DNA from: Streptomyces hayashii
GTDB lineage: Bacteria; Actinomycetota; Actinomycetes; Streptomycetales; Streptomycetaceae
Direction: 5' to 3'
NCBI RefSeq assembly: GCF_024539815.1
Contig: NZ_JAHHIU010000081.1
Coordinates: 78,874 to 142,873 of the forward strand
DNA: 64,000 nt
A program made the position numbers and the translations under genes. Shown piece after piece: positions 44,929 to 52,967 of the stretch. Each line of letters starts with the position of its first letter. The first letter of the stretch is position 1. The notes below the pieces were generated by a model. The model saw only the letters and a list, made by a program, of their open reading frames with translations, searched no databases and was not told where the DNA came from.

Positions 44929-45701
44929 GGAACGGGGTCACGATCGGGCAGGCGGCGGCATTCGTCGGCGTCACGGTGAAGACGGTGCGGCACTACCACA
45001 AGCTCGGACTCGCCACGGAGCCGGAACGTGACAGCTCCGGCTACCGGCGGTACGGATCCGGCGAGCTCCTGCAGCTGGTGCAGGTACGGACGCTGGCCGC
45101 CGCGGGCGTGCCGCTGGCCGAGATCGGGCCCATGCTCGACGCCGACGCCGCGCAGTTCGGCGCCGCGCTCACGGACGTCGAGCGGCAGCTCACCGAGCGC
45201 ATCGACGACCTGGTAGCCCGCCGCGACACGCTGCACCGGCTCGCCGACGGCGACCGGGCCCTCCTGCCCGACCGCGCCTGCGCGGTCCTGGACCGGATGC
45301 CCGGCCTCGGCTTCAGCCCCGACTACGTGGCCGCGCAGCGCGAGGCTCTGGTCCTGGCCCGGGCGCTGGTGCCGGAGGGTTTCGACGGCTTCCTGACGCA
45401 GCTCGAACACGGGCTGGACGACCCCGAGTACATCGACCTGACCAAGCGCGGCTGGGAGGCCGAGACCTGGGAACCGGACGACCCGAGGATCGAGGAACTC
45501 GCGGCAGCCATGGCCGACCGCTACCTCGCCAACCCCGCGCTGCTGGGGGATCACGCCAGCCTGCGGGCATGGGCCAAGGCTTCCGCCCAGTACAAGCTGA
45601 TCAACAACCACCGCGAGGACCAGGCGCCGGTCGCAGCCCGGCTGACCGCGCTCACCGAGACCAGACTCCGCGCCGCGGGCGTAACCGTCCCCCACCGATG
45701 A
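44925..45701 (+). CDS. MerR-family transcriptional regulator
   Basis: This 258-residue MerR regulator has an N-terminal winged helix (TIGQAAAFVGVTVKTVRHYH, KLGLATEPERDSSGYRRYGS, VQVRTLAAAGVPLAEIGPML), a linker coiled coil and a 130-residue C-terminal helical ligand domain of the TipA-like/TetR-like-fold kind (AAMADRYLANPALLGDHASL). No metal-binding Cys pair is present, so it probably senses an organic ligand. It is coupled by ATGA to the beta-lactamase-like gene, its likely target together with itself. Confidence 0.9.
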   Translation: MRNGVTIGQAAAFVGVTVKTVRHYHKLGLATEPERDSSGYRRYGSGELLQLVQVRTLAAAGVPLAEIGPMLDADAAQFGAALTDVERQLTERIDDLVARRDTLHRLADGDRALLPDRACAVLDRMPGLGFSPDYVAAQREALVLARALVPEGFDGFLTQLEHGLDDPEYIDLTKRGWEAETWEPDDPRIEELAAAMADRYLANPALLGDHASLRAWAKASAQYKLINNHREDQAPVAARLTALTETRLRAAGVTVPHR

Positions 45702-45764
45702 GGTCCTGGAGATCCTTCACCGCGTCTCTGTACGTGATCGGCCGGCGGTGTCGGCCGGGGTGCG

Positions 45765-45935
45765 GGGGTGGGGCAGGAGTGGTCGCCAGAGGAGCTCTTG
45801 GCGAACTGAACGCCGGTAGTGGGCGGCTGGGGCCTGGTGGCCAACAAGAGCGGGCCGACCCGGCTCGGCTTCAGCCTGTTGCTGAAGTTCTTCGAGCTGG
45901 AAGGCCGGTTCCCCGATGTTCTGGAATCGGTTGCT
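45765..45935 (+). pseudogene. Tn3-family transposase N-terminal fragment
   Basis: Reading forward in one frame gives QEWSPEELLAN, a TGA stop near 45807, then VANKSGPTRLGFSLLLKFFE and LEGRFPDVLESV. These match the conserved N-terminal domain (DUF4158) of Tn3-family transposases. The fragment has an internal stop and ends after about 55 codons; the catalytic DDE domain is absent. It marks the right edge of the accessory stretch before the subtilase gene. Confidence 0.7.
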
Positions 45936-46026
45936 GTCCGAGCCGCGACACCGGGGCCGGAACCGCTCGACCGCCGTGGTCGTCTTGTGCGCTGACTGTG
46001 TGCGAGACAGGAATACGGGGGACGTC

Positions 46027-47157
46027 GTGACACGGAACGTGACGAAGGCCGGTCTCATGGTGATGACCGTCATCTCGGTGCTCGGCGCCTCGGCGTGCGG
46101 CGCTAAGACCGGCGAGGCGGCCGGAGAAGGCGGTACCGGCGGAACGCCGCCCGCGCACGCGAAGGCGTCCTCCGTGACGTCCGCCGGGGAGGGGTTGTCG
46201 TCCGACGCGGCGCCTGGGGCCCCCGGGGCCGTGGGGAAGCTGTCCGGGGCAGCGCAGGGCTCGGCCTCTGCCCTCACCCGGCACGTGCCGTGGAACCTGG
46301 ACGTTCTGGACCAGCGGTCGCGGCCGCTGAACGGGAAGCTCACCACAACCGCCACGGGCAAGGGCGTGCACGTCTATGTGATCGACACCGGCATGGACGT
46401 CGCCCACAAGGAGTTCGGCGGACGCGCCCGACTCGGCGCGGACTTCGTGGGCGCGAAGGACTCCGGCGACTGTTTCAGCGAAGACGGCATCGGCCACGGC
46501 ACGTTCGTCGCGGGCGTCATCGGCGGCGCGAAGTACGGGGTGGCGCCGAAGGCGGAGCTCGTCCGGGTGCAGGGCGTCCTGTGCGAGAGCGACGGCGGAG
46601 GCTCCCCCGCCGCGGCCGAGGCCGCCCTGGTGAAGTCGGTCACGTGGGTGACCGCGCATGCCCAGAAGCCCGCGGTGGTGAACATGTCGCTCAACCTCGA
46701 CCACCGGTCGACGGTCCTGGAGGCCGCCGTGAAGAAGATGGTCGACGCGGGGATCCCGACGGTGGTGTCGGCCGGCAACTTCCATGACGACGCCTGCAGG
46801 CACTCCCCGGCCGGCGTCCCCGGCACGATCGTCGTGGCGGCCTCCACGTCGAACGACCGCCCGTGGAACGACAGCGGCTCCTACGGTTCGGGGTACGGAC
46901 GCTGTGTGGACCTGTACGCCCCCGGCGAGAAGGTGACCGCCGCCCTCGCCGGCGGCGGCACGGCCACGGAGGACGGCGGCGCGACGTCCTGGGCCGCACC
47001 GCATGCGACCGGTGTCATCGCGTTGTACCTGTCGGCCCACCCGCACGCCACGGCCAAGGAGGTCCACACCTGGCTGGACCACACGGCCACCCGCGGCGTT
47101 CTGCACGGCGTACGGTCCGACACTCCCAACCGGCTGCTCAACAGCGGCGGCCTCTGA
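46027..47157 (+). CDS. Subtilisin-like (S8) serine protease, probable lipoprotein
   Basis: This 376-residue S8 peptidase has a hydrophobic signal ending in LGASAC with a lipobox-like Cys24, then a Gly/Ala-rich linker to about residue 85. The catalytic triad is Asp120 in YVIDTGMDV, His157 in GIGHGTFVAG and Ser321 in GATSWAAPHATG; the oxyanion Asn lies in SAGNFHDD. There is no recognisable I9 pro-domain. The GTG at 46027 has a G-rich site six bases upstream; longer frames start inside the Tn3 remnant. It is expected to sit on the outer membrane face and process extracellular proteins. Confidence 0.85.
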   Translation: MTRNVTKAGLMVMTVISVLGASACGAKTGEAAGEGGTGGTPPAHAKASSVTSAGEGLSSDAAPGAPGAVGKLSGAAQGSASALTRHVPWNLDVLDQRSRPLNGKLTTTATGKGVHVYVIDTGMDVAHKEFGGRARLGADFVGAKDSGDCFSEDGIGHGTFVAGVIGGAKYGVAPKAELVRVQGVLCESDGGGSPAAAEAALVKSVTWVTAHAQKPAVVNMSLNLDHRSTVLEAAVKKMVDAGIPTVVSAGNFHDDACRHSPAGVPGTIVVAASTSNDRPWNDSGSYGSGYGRCVDLYAPGEKVTAALAGGGTATEDGGATSWAAPHATGVIALYLSAHPHATAKEVHTWLDHTATRGVLHGVRSDTPNRLLNSGGL

Positions 47158-47235
47158 CCCGGCCCTGCGGCTCGGCGCGCGGCGGCCTGCGAGCGGCCTA
47201 CGACGGTCGCCCCGCTGCGGCCGCGACCGCGGCTG

Positions 47236-47973
47236 CTAACGGTGCTCGGGGTTCTCGAAGTCGTGACGGCAGCCCGCGTCCCAGGCGGTGCGCTGGTTGC
47301 CGTATGCGGGAATGCCCCCCAGGTCCTTCAGCACCCGCGCCATGTGCAGCAGGTTCCAGGTCATGAAGGTGGTGTTGCGGTTGGTGAAGTCGTTCTCCGG
47401 CCCTCCCGAGCCGGGGTCGAGATAGGAGGGGCCGGGCCCCGCCTCGCCGATCCATCCCGCGTCCGCCTGGGGAGGAATCGTGTAGCCCAGGTGCTGCAGG
47501 CTGTAGAGGACGTTCATGGCACAGTGCTTGACGCCGTCCTCGTTCCCGGTGATGAGGCAGCCGCCGACCCGCCCGTAGTAGGCGTACTGGCCGGCTTCGT
47601 TGAGCAGGCTGGAACAGGCGTAGAGGCGTTCGATCACCTGCTTCATCACCGAACTGTTGTCACCCAGCCAGATGGGGCCGGCCAGCACGAGGATGTCGGC
47701 TGCCATGACCTGCCGGTACAGCTCCGGCCAGGCGTCGGTCTCCCAGCCGTGCTCCGTCATGTCGGGCCACACGCCGGTGGCGATGTCCTGGTCGACCGCC
47801 CTCACCACATCGACGCGCACCCCTTGGGCGCCCAGGATGGCGGTGCTGCGGTCGATCAGACCCTGGGTGTTGCTCGGCTCCGGCGAGCGTTTCAGCGTGC
47901 AGTTGATCACCAGGGCCCGCAGGTCGTCGTACCGGGCCGGGGGCGAGTCGCTCGCGGGCGACGAAGCGGTCAC
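47236..47973 (-). CDS. NADPH-dependent FMN reductase / flavodoxin-fold protein
   Basis: This 245-residue protein has a flavodoxin-like fold. ALVINCTLKRSPEPSNTQGL matches the phosphate-binding first loop, DILVLAGPIWLGDNSSVMKQ is the typical second FMN-contact loop, and GGCLITGNEDGVKHCAMNVL the third. The C-terminal 60 residues (PSYLDPGSGGPENDFTNRNT) are characteristic of this group. The GTG at 47973 has GGAGG five bases upstream; the frame continues to 48024 without a ribosome site. It probably reduces a flavin or quinone. Confidence 0.87.
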   Translation of the reverse strand: MTASSPASDSPPARYDDLRALVINCTLKRSPEPSNTQGLIDRSTAILGAQGVRVDVVRAVDQDIATGVWPDMTEHGWETDAWPELYRQVMAADILVLAGPIWLGDNSSVMKQVIERLYACSSLLNEAGQYAYYGRVGGCLITGNEDGVKHCAMNVLYSLQHLGYTIPPQADAGWIGEAGPGPSYLDPGSGGPENDFTNRNTTFMTWNLLHMARVLKDLGGIPAYGNQRTAWDAGCRHDFENPEHR

Positions 47974-48203
47974 ACGATCCTCCAGGAGCCTGCGCCGCCC
48001 CGAACCGGCGACGCGTCCGTACACGGAACACGGGTCAAGCCTGCGGGCCGCCCCCTCCGGACGCCACCACAGCGCCTCCGAACGCGCCCCTTCGTCGAGG
48101 TCGGCTTCGGTCGGTCGACGACGGCTTCCGCGTCCTGGACCGATCCGGCCCCGTCCTTGCCCATGACCGCGGCGCGTCGGGCGCAGCGGCTAGGGTGGGC
48201 GCC

Positions 48204-49115
48204 GTGGAGCTCCTGCACCTGCGCTATTTCGTCGCCGTTGCCCAAGAACTCAACTTCTCCGTCGCGGCGCGCAAGCTGCACATGGCGGCTTCCCCGTTGA
48301 GCCGACGGATCAAGGATCTTGAGAAGGAACTCGGACACCGGTTGTTCGACCGGTCCACGCATCATGTGACGCTGACCTCCGCCGGCAGCGCGCTGCTGCC
48401 GATCGCGCGGGGCGTCCTGGAGCAGATCGACTCGATTCGGTGGAAGCTGGACGAGACCGCCCGGCCGCAGCGGACCACCCTGCTGCTCGGAGTGCCCAGC
48501 GGCGTCCATCCGGACCTGCGGGAACGGATCGACGAACTGGCCGAACGGGTCCACGACCGGTTCGAGATCAAGCGCTGGCCCGGCGGCACCGACCGTCTCG
48601 TCGACGCCGTCTGCGACGGGAGACTCGCGCTGACCCTGGCCCGCCTGCCGGCCGGCGGCGACCACGCGCTGGAGATGCTGCCGGTGATGTCGGAACGGCT
48701 CGGCGCGGTCGTGCCCCGGGAACGGTTCGCGGGACGCACGTCGGTCGCTCTTGCGGAGCTGACCGACCTCGCCTACGTCGTCTCCCCGACGGCGGTGACC
48801 GCCGCGTACTTCCGCGGACTCGACCAGCAGCTGTCCGAACTCGGCATCAGGAAACGCATCGAGATAAACAGCGCCAATTTCGACGGAGTTTCCGAGATAG
48901 TGGCCAGTGGGCTGGCATTCTCCATATCCATGCTGGACTCCAGGAGTCCCGTCCAGAACCATCACCTGGAAAATGTGACCGTCCTTCCCTTCTCTGATTT
49001 CCATCCACGCCTGGAGACTGGGCTGATCTGGCGCAGGGACCGAAGTCAGGGCGGTGACCTGGAGGAAGTAGTGGCCGCGATCCGCGAGGTGTTCGCGGAT
49101 CCACTCCACACATAA
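48204..49115 (+). CDS. LysR-family transcriptional regulator
   Basis: This 303-residue LysR regulator has an N-terminal helix-turn-helix (LHLRYFVAVAQELNFSVAAR, LHMAASPLSRRIKDLEKELG, LFDRSTHHVTLTSAG) and the usual ligand-binding domain. TAGGGT at 48191-48196 ends seven bases before the GTG at 48204, so a leaderless start is likely. It lies just upstream of, and in the same direction as, the CoA-transferase operon, which is its likely target. An inverted repeat at 49141-49163 lies in the gap. Confidence 0.9.
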   Translation: MELLHLRYFVAVAQELNFSVAARKLHMAASPLSRRIKDLEKELGHRLFDRSTHHVTLTSAGSALLPIARGVLEQIDSIRWKLDETARPQRTTLLLGVPSGVHPDLRERIDELAERVHDRFEIKRWPGGTDRLVDAVCDGRLALTLARLPAGGDHALEMLPVMSERLGAVVPRERFAGRTSVALAELTDLAYVVSPTAVTAAYFRGLDQQLSELGIRKRIEINSANFDGVSEIVASGLAFSISMLDSRSPVQNHHLENVTVLPFSDFHPRLETGLIWRRDRSQGGDLEEVVAAIREVFADPLHT

Positions 49116-49140
49116 TCCCCTGAAAACCTTCACGCGAGGC

Positions 49141-49163
49141 GGTACGACCACTGCGGTCATACC
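49141..49163. promoter_or_regulatory. Inverted repeat before the CoA-transferase operon
   Basis: GGTACGACC-ACTGC-GGTCATACC has 9-bp arms with one mismatch, 26 bases after the lysR stop and about 105 bases before the operon's first ATG. It may be the LysR binding site or the lysR terminator. Its position relative to the operon suits an activator. Confidence 0.4.
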
Positions 49164-49268
49164 GTCTCTCTTCGTTCGGTCATTCCCTTCGCTTCACCGG
49201 TCCGCCCTATCGGAGTAACTTAGTTTCCAGATACACACACATGGCGAACCGAGGAGTGAAGAGAAGCG

Positions 49269-50438
49269 ATGACGGATCTCACCGAAACCGCCGCCGGCCC
49301 CCTGGAGGGCGTCCGCGTGATCGACCTCTCGACCGTGGTGATGGGCCCCTACGCCGCCCAGATCCTCGGGGACCTGGGCGCCGACGTCGTCAAGATCGAG
49401 TCGCCCGCCGACACCGTCCGCGTCGGCCACTACCGCACCACCCCGGGCATGACCCCGCTGAACCTCAACGTCAACCGCAACAAGCGCAGCGTGTCCCTCG
49501 ACCTCAAGGACGACGCGGACCGCGAGCGGGCGTACAAGCTCATCGAGACCGCGGACGTGCTGATCACCAACATGCGCCCCGGCGCCCTGCACCGACTGGG
49601 CCTGTCCTACGAAGACATCGCCGACCGCAACCCGGGCCTGGTCTACGCGCACGCCCAGGGGTTCCGCAGCGACTCGGACCAGGCCGGCAACGCCGCCTAC
49701 GACGAGACCGTGCAGGCCGCCTCCGGTCTGGTCGACATCGCCGACCGCGCGCTGGGCGAGCCGGTCTATCTGCCGACCATCATCGGGGACAAGGTCTCCT
49801 CCCTGACCATCGCCTACAGCGTGCTCGCAGCTCTGCTGCACCGGGGCCGCACCGGTCGCGGCCAGCTCGTCGAGATCCCGATGACGGACACGCTGATCGC
49901 GTTCAACCTCGTCGAACACCTGGCGGGCCACACCCACGTGCCCGAGACGGGTCCCACCGGATTCGCGCTGTCGATGCTCAAGGGCCACAAGGCGGTGCGC
50001 ACGAAGGACGGCCTGGCCTGCGTCATGCCGTACAACCCGCAGAACTACCGGGACTTCCTCACCGCCGCCGGACGTCCCGACCTCGCGGAGGACCCCCGGG
50101 TCAACGGGGACGCCATCGACAGCGCCGACCACGAGGACCTGGCCGCGCTCCTGGAGACCTGCGCCCCGGCGCTGACCACCGAGGAGTGGGCGGAGGTGTG
50201 CGCCAAGCACAGCATCCCGATGGCCCCGGTGCTGGAACTGGACCGTGCCCACGAGGACCCGTACGTGCAGGGCGGCCACCTCCTCGACACCGTCGAGCAC
50301 CCGACCGAGGGCACGGTCCGCACCATCGGCATCCCGGTGCGGTTCTCCGCCACGCCCGGCACCATCCGCCGCCTGGCGCCCGTCGCGGGCCAGGACACCG
50401 AGGACGTCCTCGCCGAACTCGACGCCGCCGCACGCTGA
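49269..50438 (+). CDS. Class III (CaiB/BaiF-type) CoA-transferase
   Basis: This 389-residue formyl-CoA-transferase-like enzyme moves CoA between carboxylic acids. The N-terminus LEGVRVIDLSTVVMGPYAAQ and the segments DLGADVVKIESP and NVNRNKRSVSLDLK are family hallmarks. The catalytic Asp is about residue 145 in NAAYDETVQAASG. It opens a five-gene operon and should activate the operon's acid substrate as its CoA ester, or recycle CoA at the end. The ATG follows an AG-rich ribosome site. Confidence 0.92.
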   Translation: MTDLTETAAGPLEGVRVIDLSTVVMGPYAAQILGDLGADVVKIESPADTVRVGHYRTTPGMTPLNLNVNRNKRSVSLDLKDDADRERAYKLIETADVLITNMRPGALHRLGLSYEDIADRNPGLVYAHAQGFRSDSDQAGNAAYDETVQAASGLVDIADRALGEPVYLPTIIGDKVSSLTIAYSVLAALLHRGRTGRGQLVEIPMTDTLIAFNLVEHLAGHTHVPETGPTGFALSMLKGHKAVRTKDGLACVMPYNPQNYRDFLTAAGRPDLAEDPRVNGDAIDSADHEDLAALLETCAPALTTEEWAEVCAKHSIPMAPVLELDRAHEDPYVQGGHLLDTVEHPTEGTVRTIGIPVRFSATPGTIRRLAPVAGQDTEDVLAELDAAAR

Positions 50439-50457
50439 CCGTCACAGGAGAACAGCC

Positions 50458-51234
50458 ATGAGCACTTCCGCGACTCCCGCAGTACGCACCGAACGGATCG
50501 GCGCCACCCTGCTGATCACCCTCGACCGCCCCGAGGCCCGCAACGCCGTGAACGCGGCGCTCGCCGGCGAACTGGCCGCCGCACTCGACGCGCTGGAGGC
50601 CGACCCCACTCTGCGGGCCGGCGTCCTGACCGGCGAGGGCGGCACGTTCAGCGCCGGCATGGACCTCAAGGCCGCGCTGCGGGGCGAGTCACCCGAGATC
50701 GAAGGCCGCGGGTTCGGCGGCCTGACCGAGGCCCAACCGACCAAGCCCCTGATCGCCGCGGTGGAGGGCTACGCCATGGGCGGCGGCTTCGAACTGGCCC
50801 TGGCCTGCGACCTGATCGTCGCGGCCGCGGACGCCCGGTTCGGCCTGCCCGAGGTCAAGCGCGGGCTGATCGCCGCCGGAGGCGGTGTCGTCCGGCTGCC
50901 CAAGCGCATCCCGCACCACCTCGCCATGGAGCTCCTCCTCACCGGTGAGCCCGTCGACGGCCGCCGGGCCGGCGAACTGGGCCTGGCCAACCGGGTCACC
51001 GGCGCCGGGCAGGCCGTCGCCGAGGCGCTCCGACTGGCCGAACAGCTCGCGCAGAACGCCCCGCTCGCACTGGCGGCCGTCAAGCACGTGGTCCGCGCCG
51101 CCGACGGCACGCCCGACGCCGACGCCTTCGCCTTCCAGCGCACGCAGATGAAGGCGCTCATGGCCTCCGACGACGTACGCGAGGGCATGACCGCCTTCGC
51201 CGAGCGCCGCCCGCCGCGCTGGACGGGGCGGTGA
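50458..51234 (+). CDS. Enoyl-CoA hydratase/isomerase
   Basis: This 258-residue crotonase-family enzyme has LITLDRPEARNAVNAALAGE at the N-terminus, the oxyanion-hole loop GGTFSAGMDLKAA, and the second loop GYAMGGGFELALACDLIVAA. GLPEVKRGLIAAGGGVVRLP holds the acid/base region (Glu of PEVK). It hydrates enoyl-CoA. CACAGGAG precedes the ATG at 50458. Its stop overlaps the next start (GTGA). Confidence 0.9.
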   Translation: MSTSATPAVRTERIGATLLITLDRPEARNAVNAALAGELAAALDALEADPTLRAGVLTGEGGTFSAGMDLKAALRGESPEIEGRGFGGLTEAQPTKPLIAAVEGYAMGGGFELALACDLIVAAADARFGLPEVKRGLIAAGGGVVRLPKRIPHHLAMELLLTGEPVDGRRAGELGLANRVTGAGQAVAEALRLAEQLAQNAPLALAAVKHVVRAADGTPDADAFAFQRTQMKALMASDDVREGMTAFAERRPPRWTGR

Positions 51235-51986
51235 GCCGGATGAAGGCGCAGGACGTACGACAGCACATCACCACCCCGCTGACCAGCCCGGCGTACGCGC
51301 CGATGGTCCCGCGGTTCACCGACCGCGAATACCTCAACATCGTCTACCGCACCGATCCCGACGCGCTGCGCTCCGTCGTCCCCGAACCGCTGCGCATCGG
51401 TGAGCCGCTGGTCCGGTTCGAGGTCATGAAGATGGGCGACGTCAGCGGATACGGCCCGTACACGGAGGCCGGGCAGGCGATACCCGTCGGCTTCGAGGGC
51501 GAGGACGGCGAGTACCTGCACGCCATGTACCTCGACAACTTCCCGGCCATCGCCTCGGGCCGTGAGGTCGCCGCCTACCCGAAGGTCCTCGGCTCGCCGT
51601 CGCTGTACGTCGACTCCGGCGCCGTCGTCGGCGCCCTCGACCACGGCTCGCTGCGGGTCGCCACCGCGACCATGGGCTACAAGCACCACGAGCTCGACCG
51701 GCGCGACGCCGAGGCGCAGATCACGGTGCCGACGTTCATGCTCAAGACCGTCCCCGGCTACGACGGGACGCCGCGCGTGCAGGAACTGGTCCGCACCCGC
51801 ATCACCGACGTCACCGTCAAGCAGGCCTGGACCGGCCCTGCCCGGCTCCAGCTCTTCCAGCACGTGCTGGCCCCGCTGGCCGATCTGCCGGTGCTGGAGA
51901 TCGTCTCCGCGAGCCACATCCTCACCGACCTGACGCTGTCGGGCGTCGAGCCGGTCCACGACTACCTGAAGGGGGTCGCGTCATGA
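51231..51986 (+). CDS. Acetoacetate decarboxylase family protein
   Basis: This 251-residue member decarboxylates a beta-keto acid to a ketone through a lysine Schiff base. Lys118 in VAAYPKVLGSPSLYV is the predicted base, and GYGPYTEAGQAIPV carries the active-site Glu. It is unusual to find it inside a beta-oxidation-like operon. Known clostridial Adc pairs with a CoA-transferase to make acetone, and a CoA-transferase is here too. The start GTG overlaps the previous stop. Confidence 0.9.
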   Translation: MSRMKAQDVRQHITTPLTSPAYAPMVPRFTDREYLNIVYRTDPDALRSVVPEPLRIGEPLVRFEVMKMGDVSGYGPYTEAGQAIPVGFEGEDGEYLHAMYLDNFPAIASGREVAAYPKVLGSPSLYVDSGAVVGALDHGSLRVATATMGYKHHELDRRDAEAQITVPTFMLKTVPGYDGTPRVQELVRTRITDVTVKQAWTGPARLQLFQHVLAPLADLPVLEIVSASHILTDLTLSGVEPVHDYLKGVAS

Positions 51987-52966
51987 CCCGCACCTTCCGC
52001 ACGGCCGCCGTCGTCGGCGCCGGGACCATCGGACTGTCCTGGACGGCCCTGTTCGCCGCGCACGGCCTGTCCGTCCGGGTGAGCGACCCGCGCGAGGACC
52101 TCGCCGAGGCCGTCACCGAGGCCCTGGAGCAGTACGCCCCCCATCTGGCCGCCCGCGGCCTGGACGTGACGGGCCTCGCCGACCGCGTGCACATCGCGGC
52201 CGACGTCACCGAAGCGGTGCACGACGCCGACGTCGTCCAGGAGAACGGCCCCGAACGCGTCGAGTTCAAGCAGGAGCTGTTCGCCGCACTGACCCGTCAG
52301 GCGCCTGCCCACGCCCTGCTGCTCAGCTCCTCGTCGGCGATCCCGTCGACCGCTTTCACCGGACAGCTGGCGGACGACGACGCCGCCCGCGTCCTGATCG
52401 GCCACCCGTTCAACCCCCCGCACCTGCTCCCGCTGGTCGAGGTCGTGCCGGGGAGGCGCACCGGCGAGGACGCCGTACAGGCCGCGCTGGACTTCTACGC
52501 CTCGGTCGGCCGCACCCCGGTCGTGGAGCGCAGGGAGATCGCCGGGTTCGTCGGCAACCGCCTGCAGAACGCACTCAGCCGCGAGGCCGTGTACCTCGTC
52601 GAGCAGGGCGTGGTGACCCCCGAGGACCTCGACAAGATCGTCACCAACTCCCTCGGCCTGCGCTGGGCCACCGTCGGGCCGTTCCTCGGCTCGCACCTGG
52701 GCGGCGGACCCGGCGGCTACCGGCACATCGTCGAGCACATCGGCGCCTCGATGCCGGACCCGGGGGACGGCCCCCGCCGCCCCGCGCAGACCCCCGAAGC
52801 ACGGGAACGGCTCATCGCGGCCGTCGAGAAGGCCTACGGCTCCTCCACGTACTCGGAACTCGCCGAGACGCGCGACCGCAGGCAACTGGCAGTCCTGGAC
52901 GCGCTGGACGGCACCCGCCCGACCGGCCCGACCGCCGGGACGACCACCCCGAAGGAGGAGAACTGA
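51983..52966 (+). CDS. 3-hydroxyacyl-CoA dehydrogenase family protein
   Basis: This 327-residue NAD-dependent dehydrogenase has the Rossmann loop VVGAGTIGLSWTALFAAHGL, then the family signature VLIGHPFNPPHLLPLVEVVP, and C-terminal catalytic segments GFVGNRLQNALSREAVYLVE. Length and layout are close to L-carnitine dehydrogenase and L-gulonate-dehydrogenase-like members, so the true substrate may be a 3-hydroxy acid rather than a CoA ester. ATGA couples it to the decarboxylase. Confidence 0.87.
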   Translation: MTRTFRTAAVVGAGTIGLSWTALFAAHGLSVRVSDPREDLAEAVTEALEQYAPHLAARGLDVTGLADRVHIAADVTEAVHDADVVQENGPERVEFKQELFAALTRQAPAHALLLSSSSAIPSTAFTGQLADDDAARVLIGHPFNPPHLLPLVEVVPGRRTGEDAVQAALDFYASVGRTPVVERREIAGFVGNRLQNALSREAVYLVEQGVVTPEDLDKIVTNSLGLRWATVGPFLGSHLGGGPGGYRHIVEHIGASMPDPGDGPRRPAQTPEARERLIAAVEKAYGSSTYSELAETRDRRQLAVLDALDGTRPTGPTAGTTTPKEEN

Positions 52967-52967
52967 G

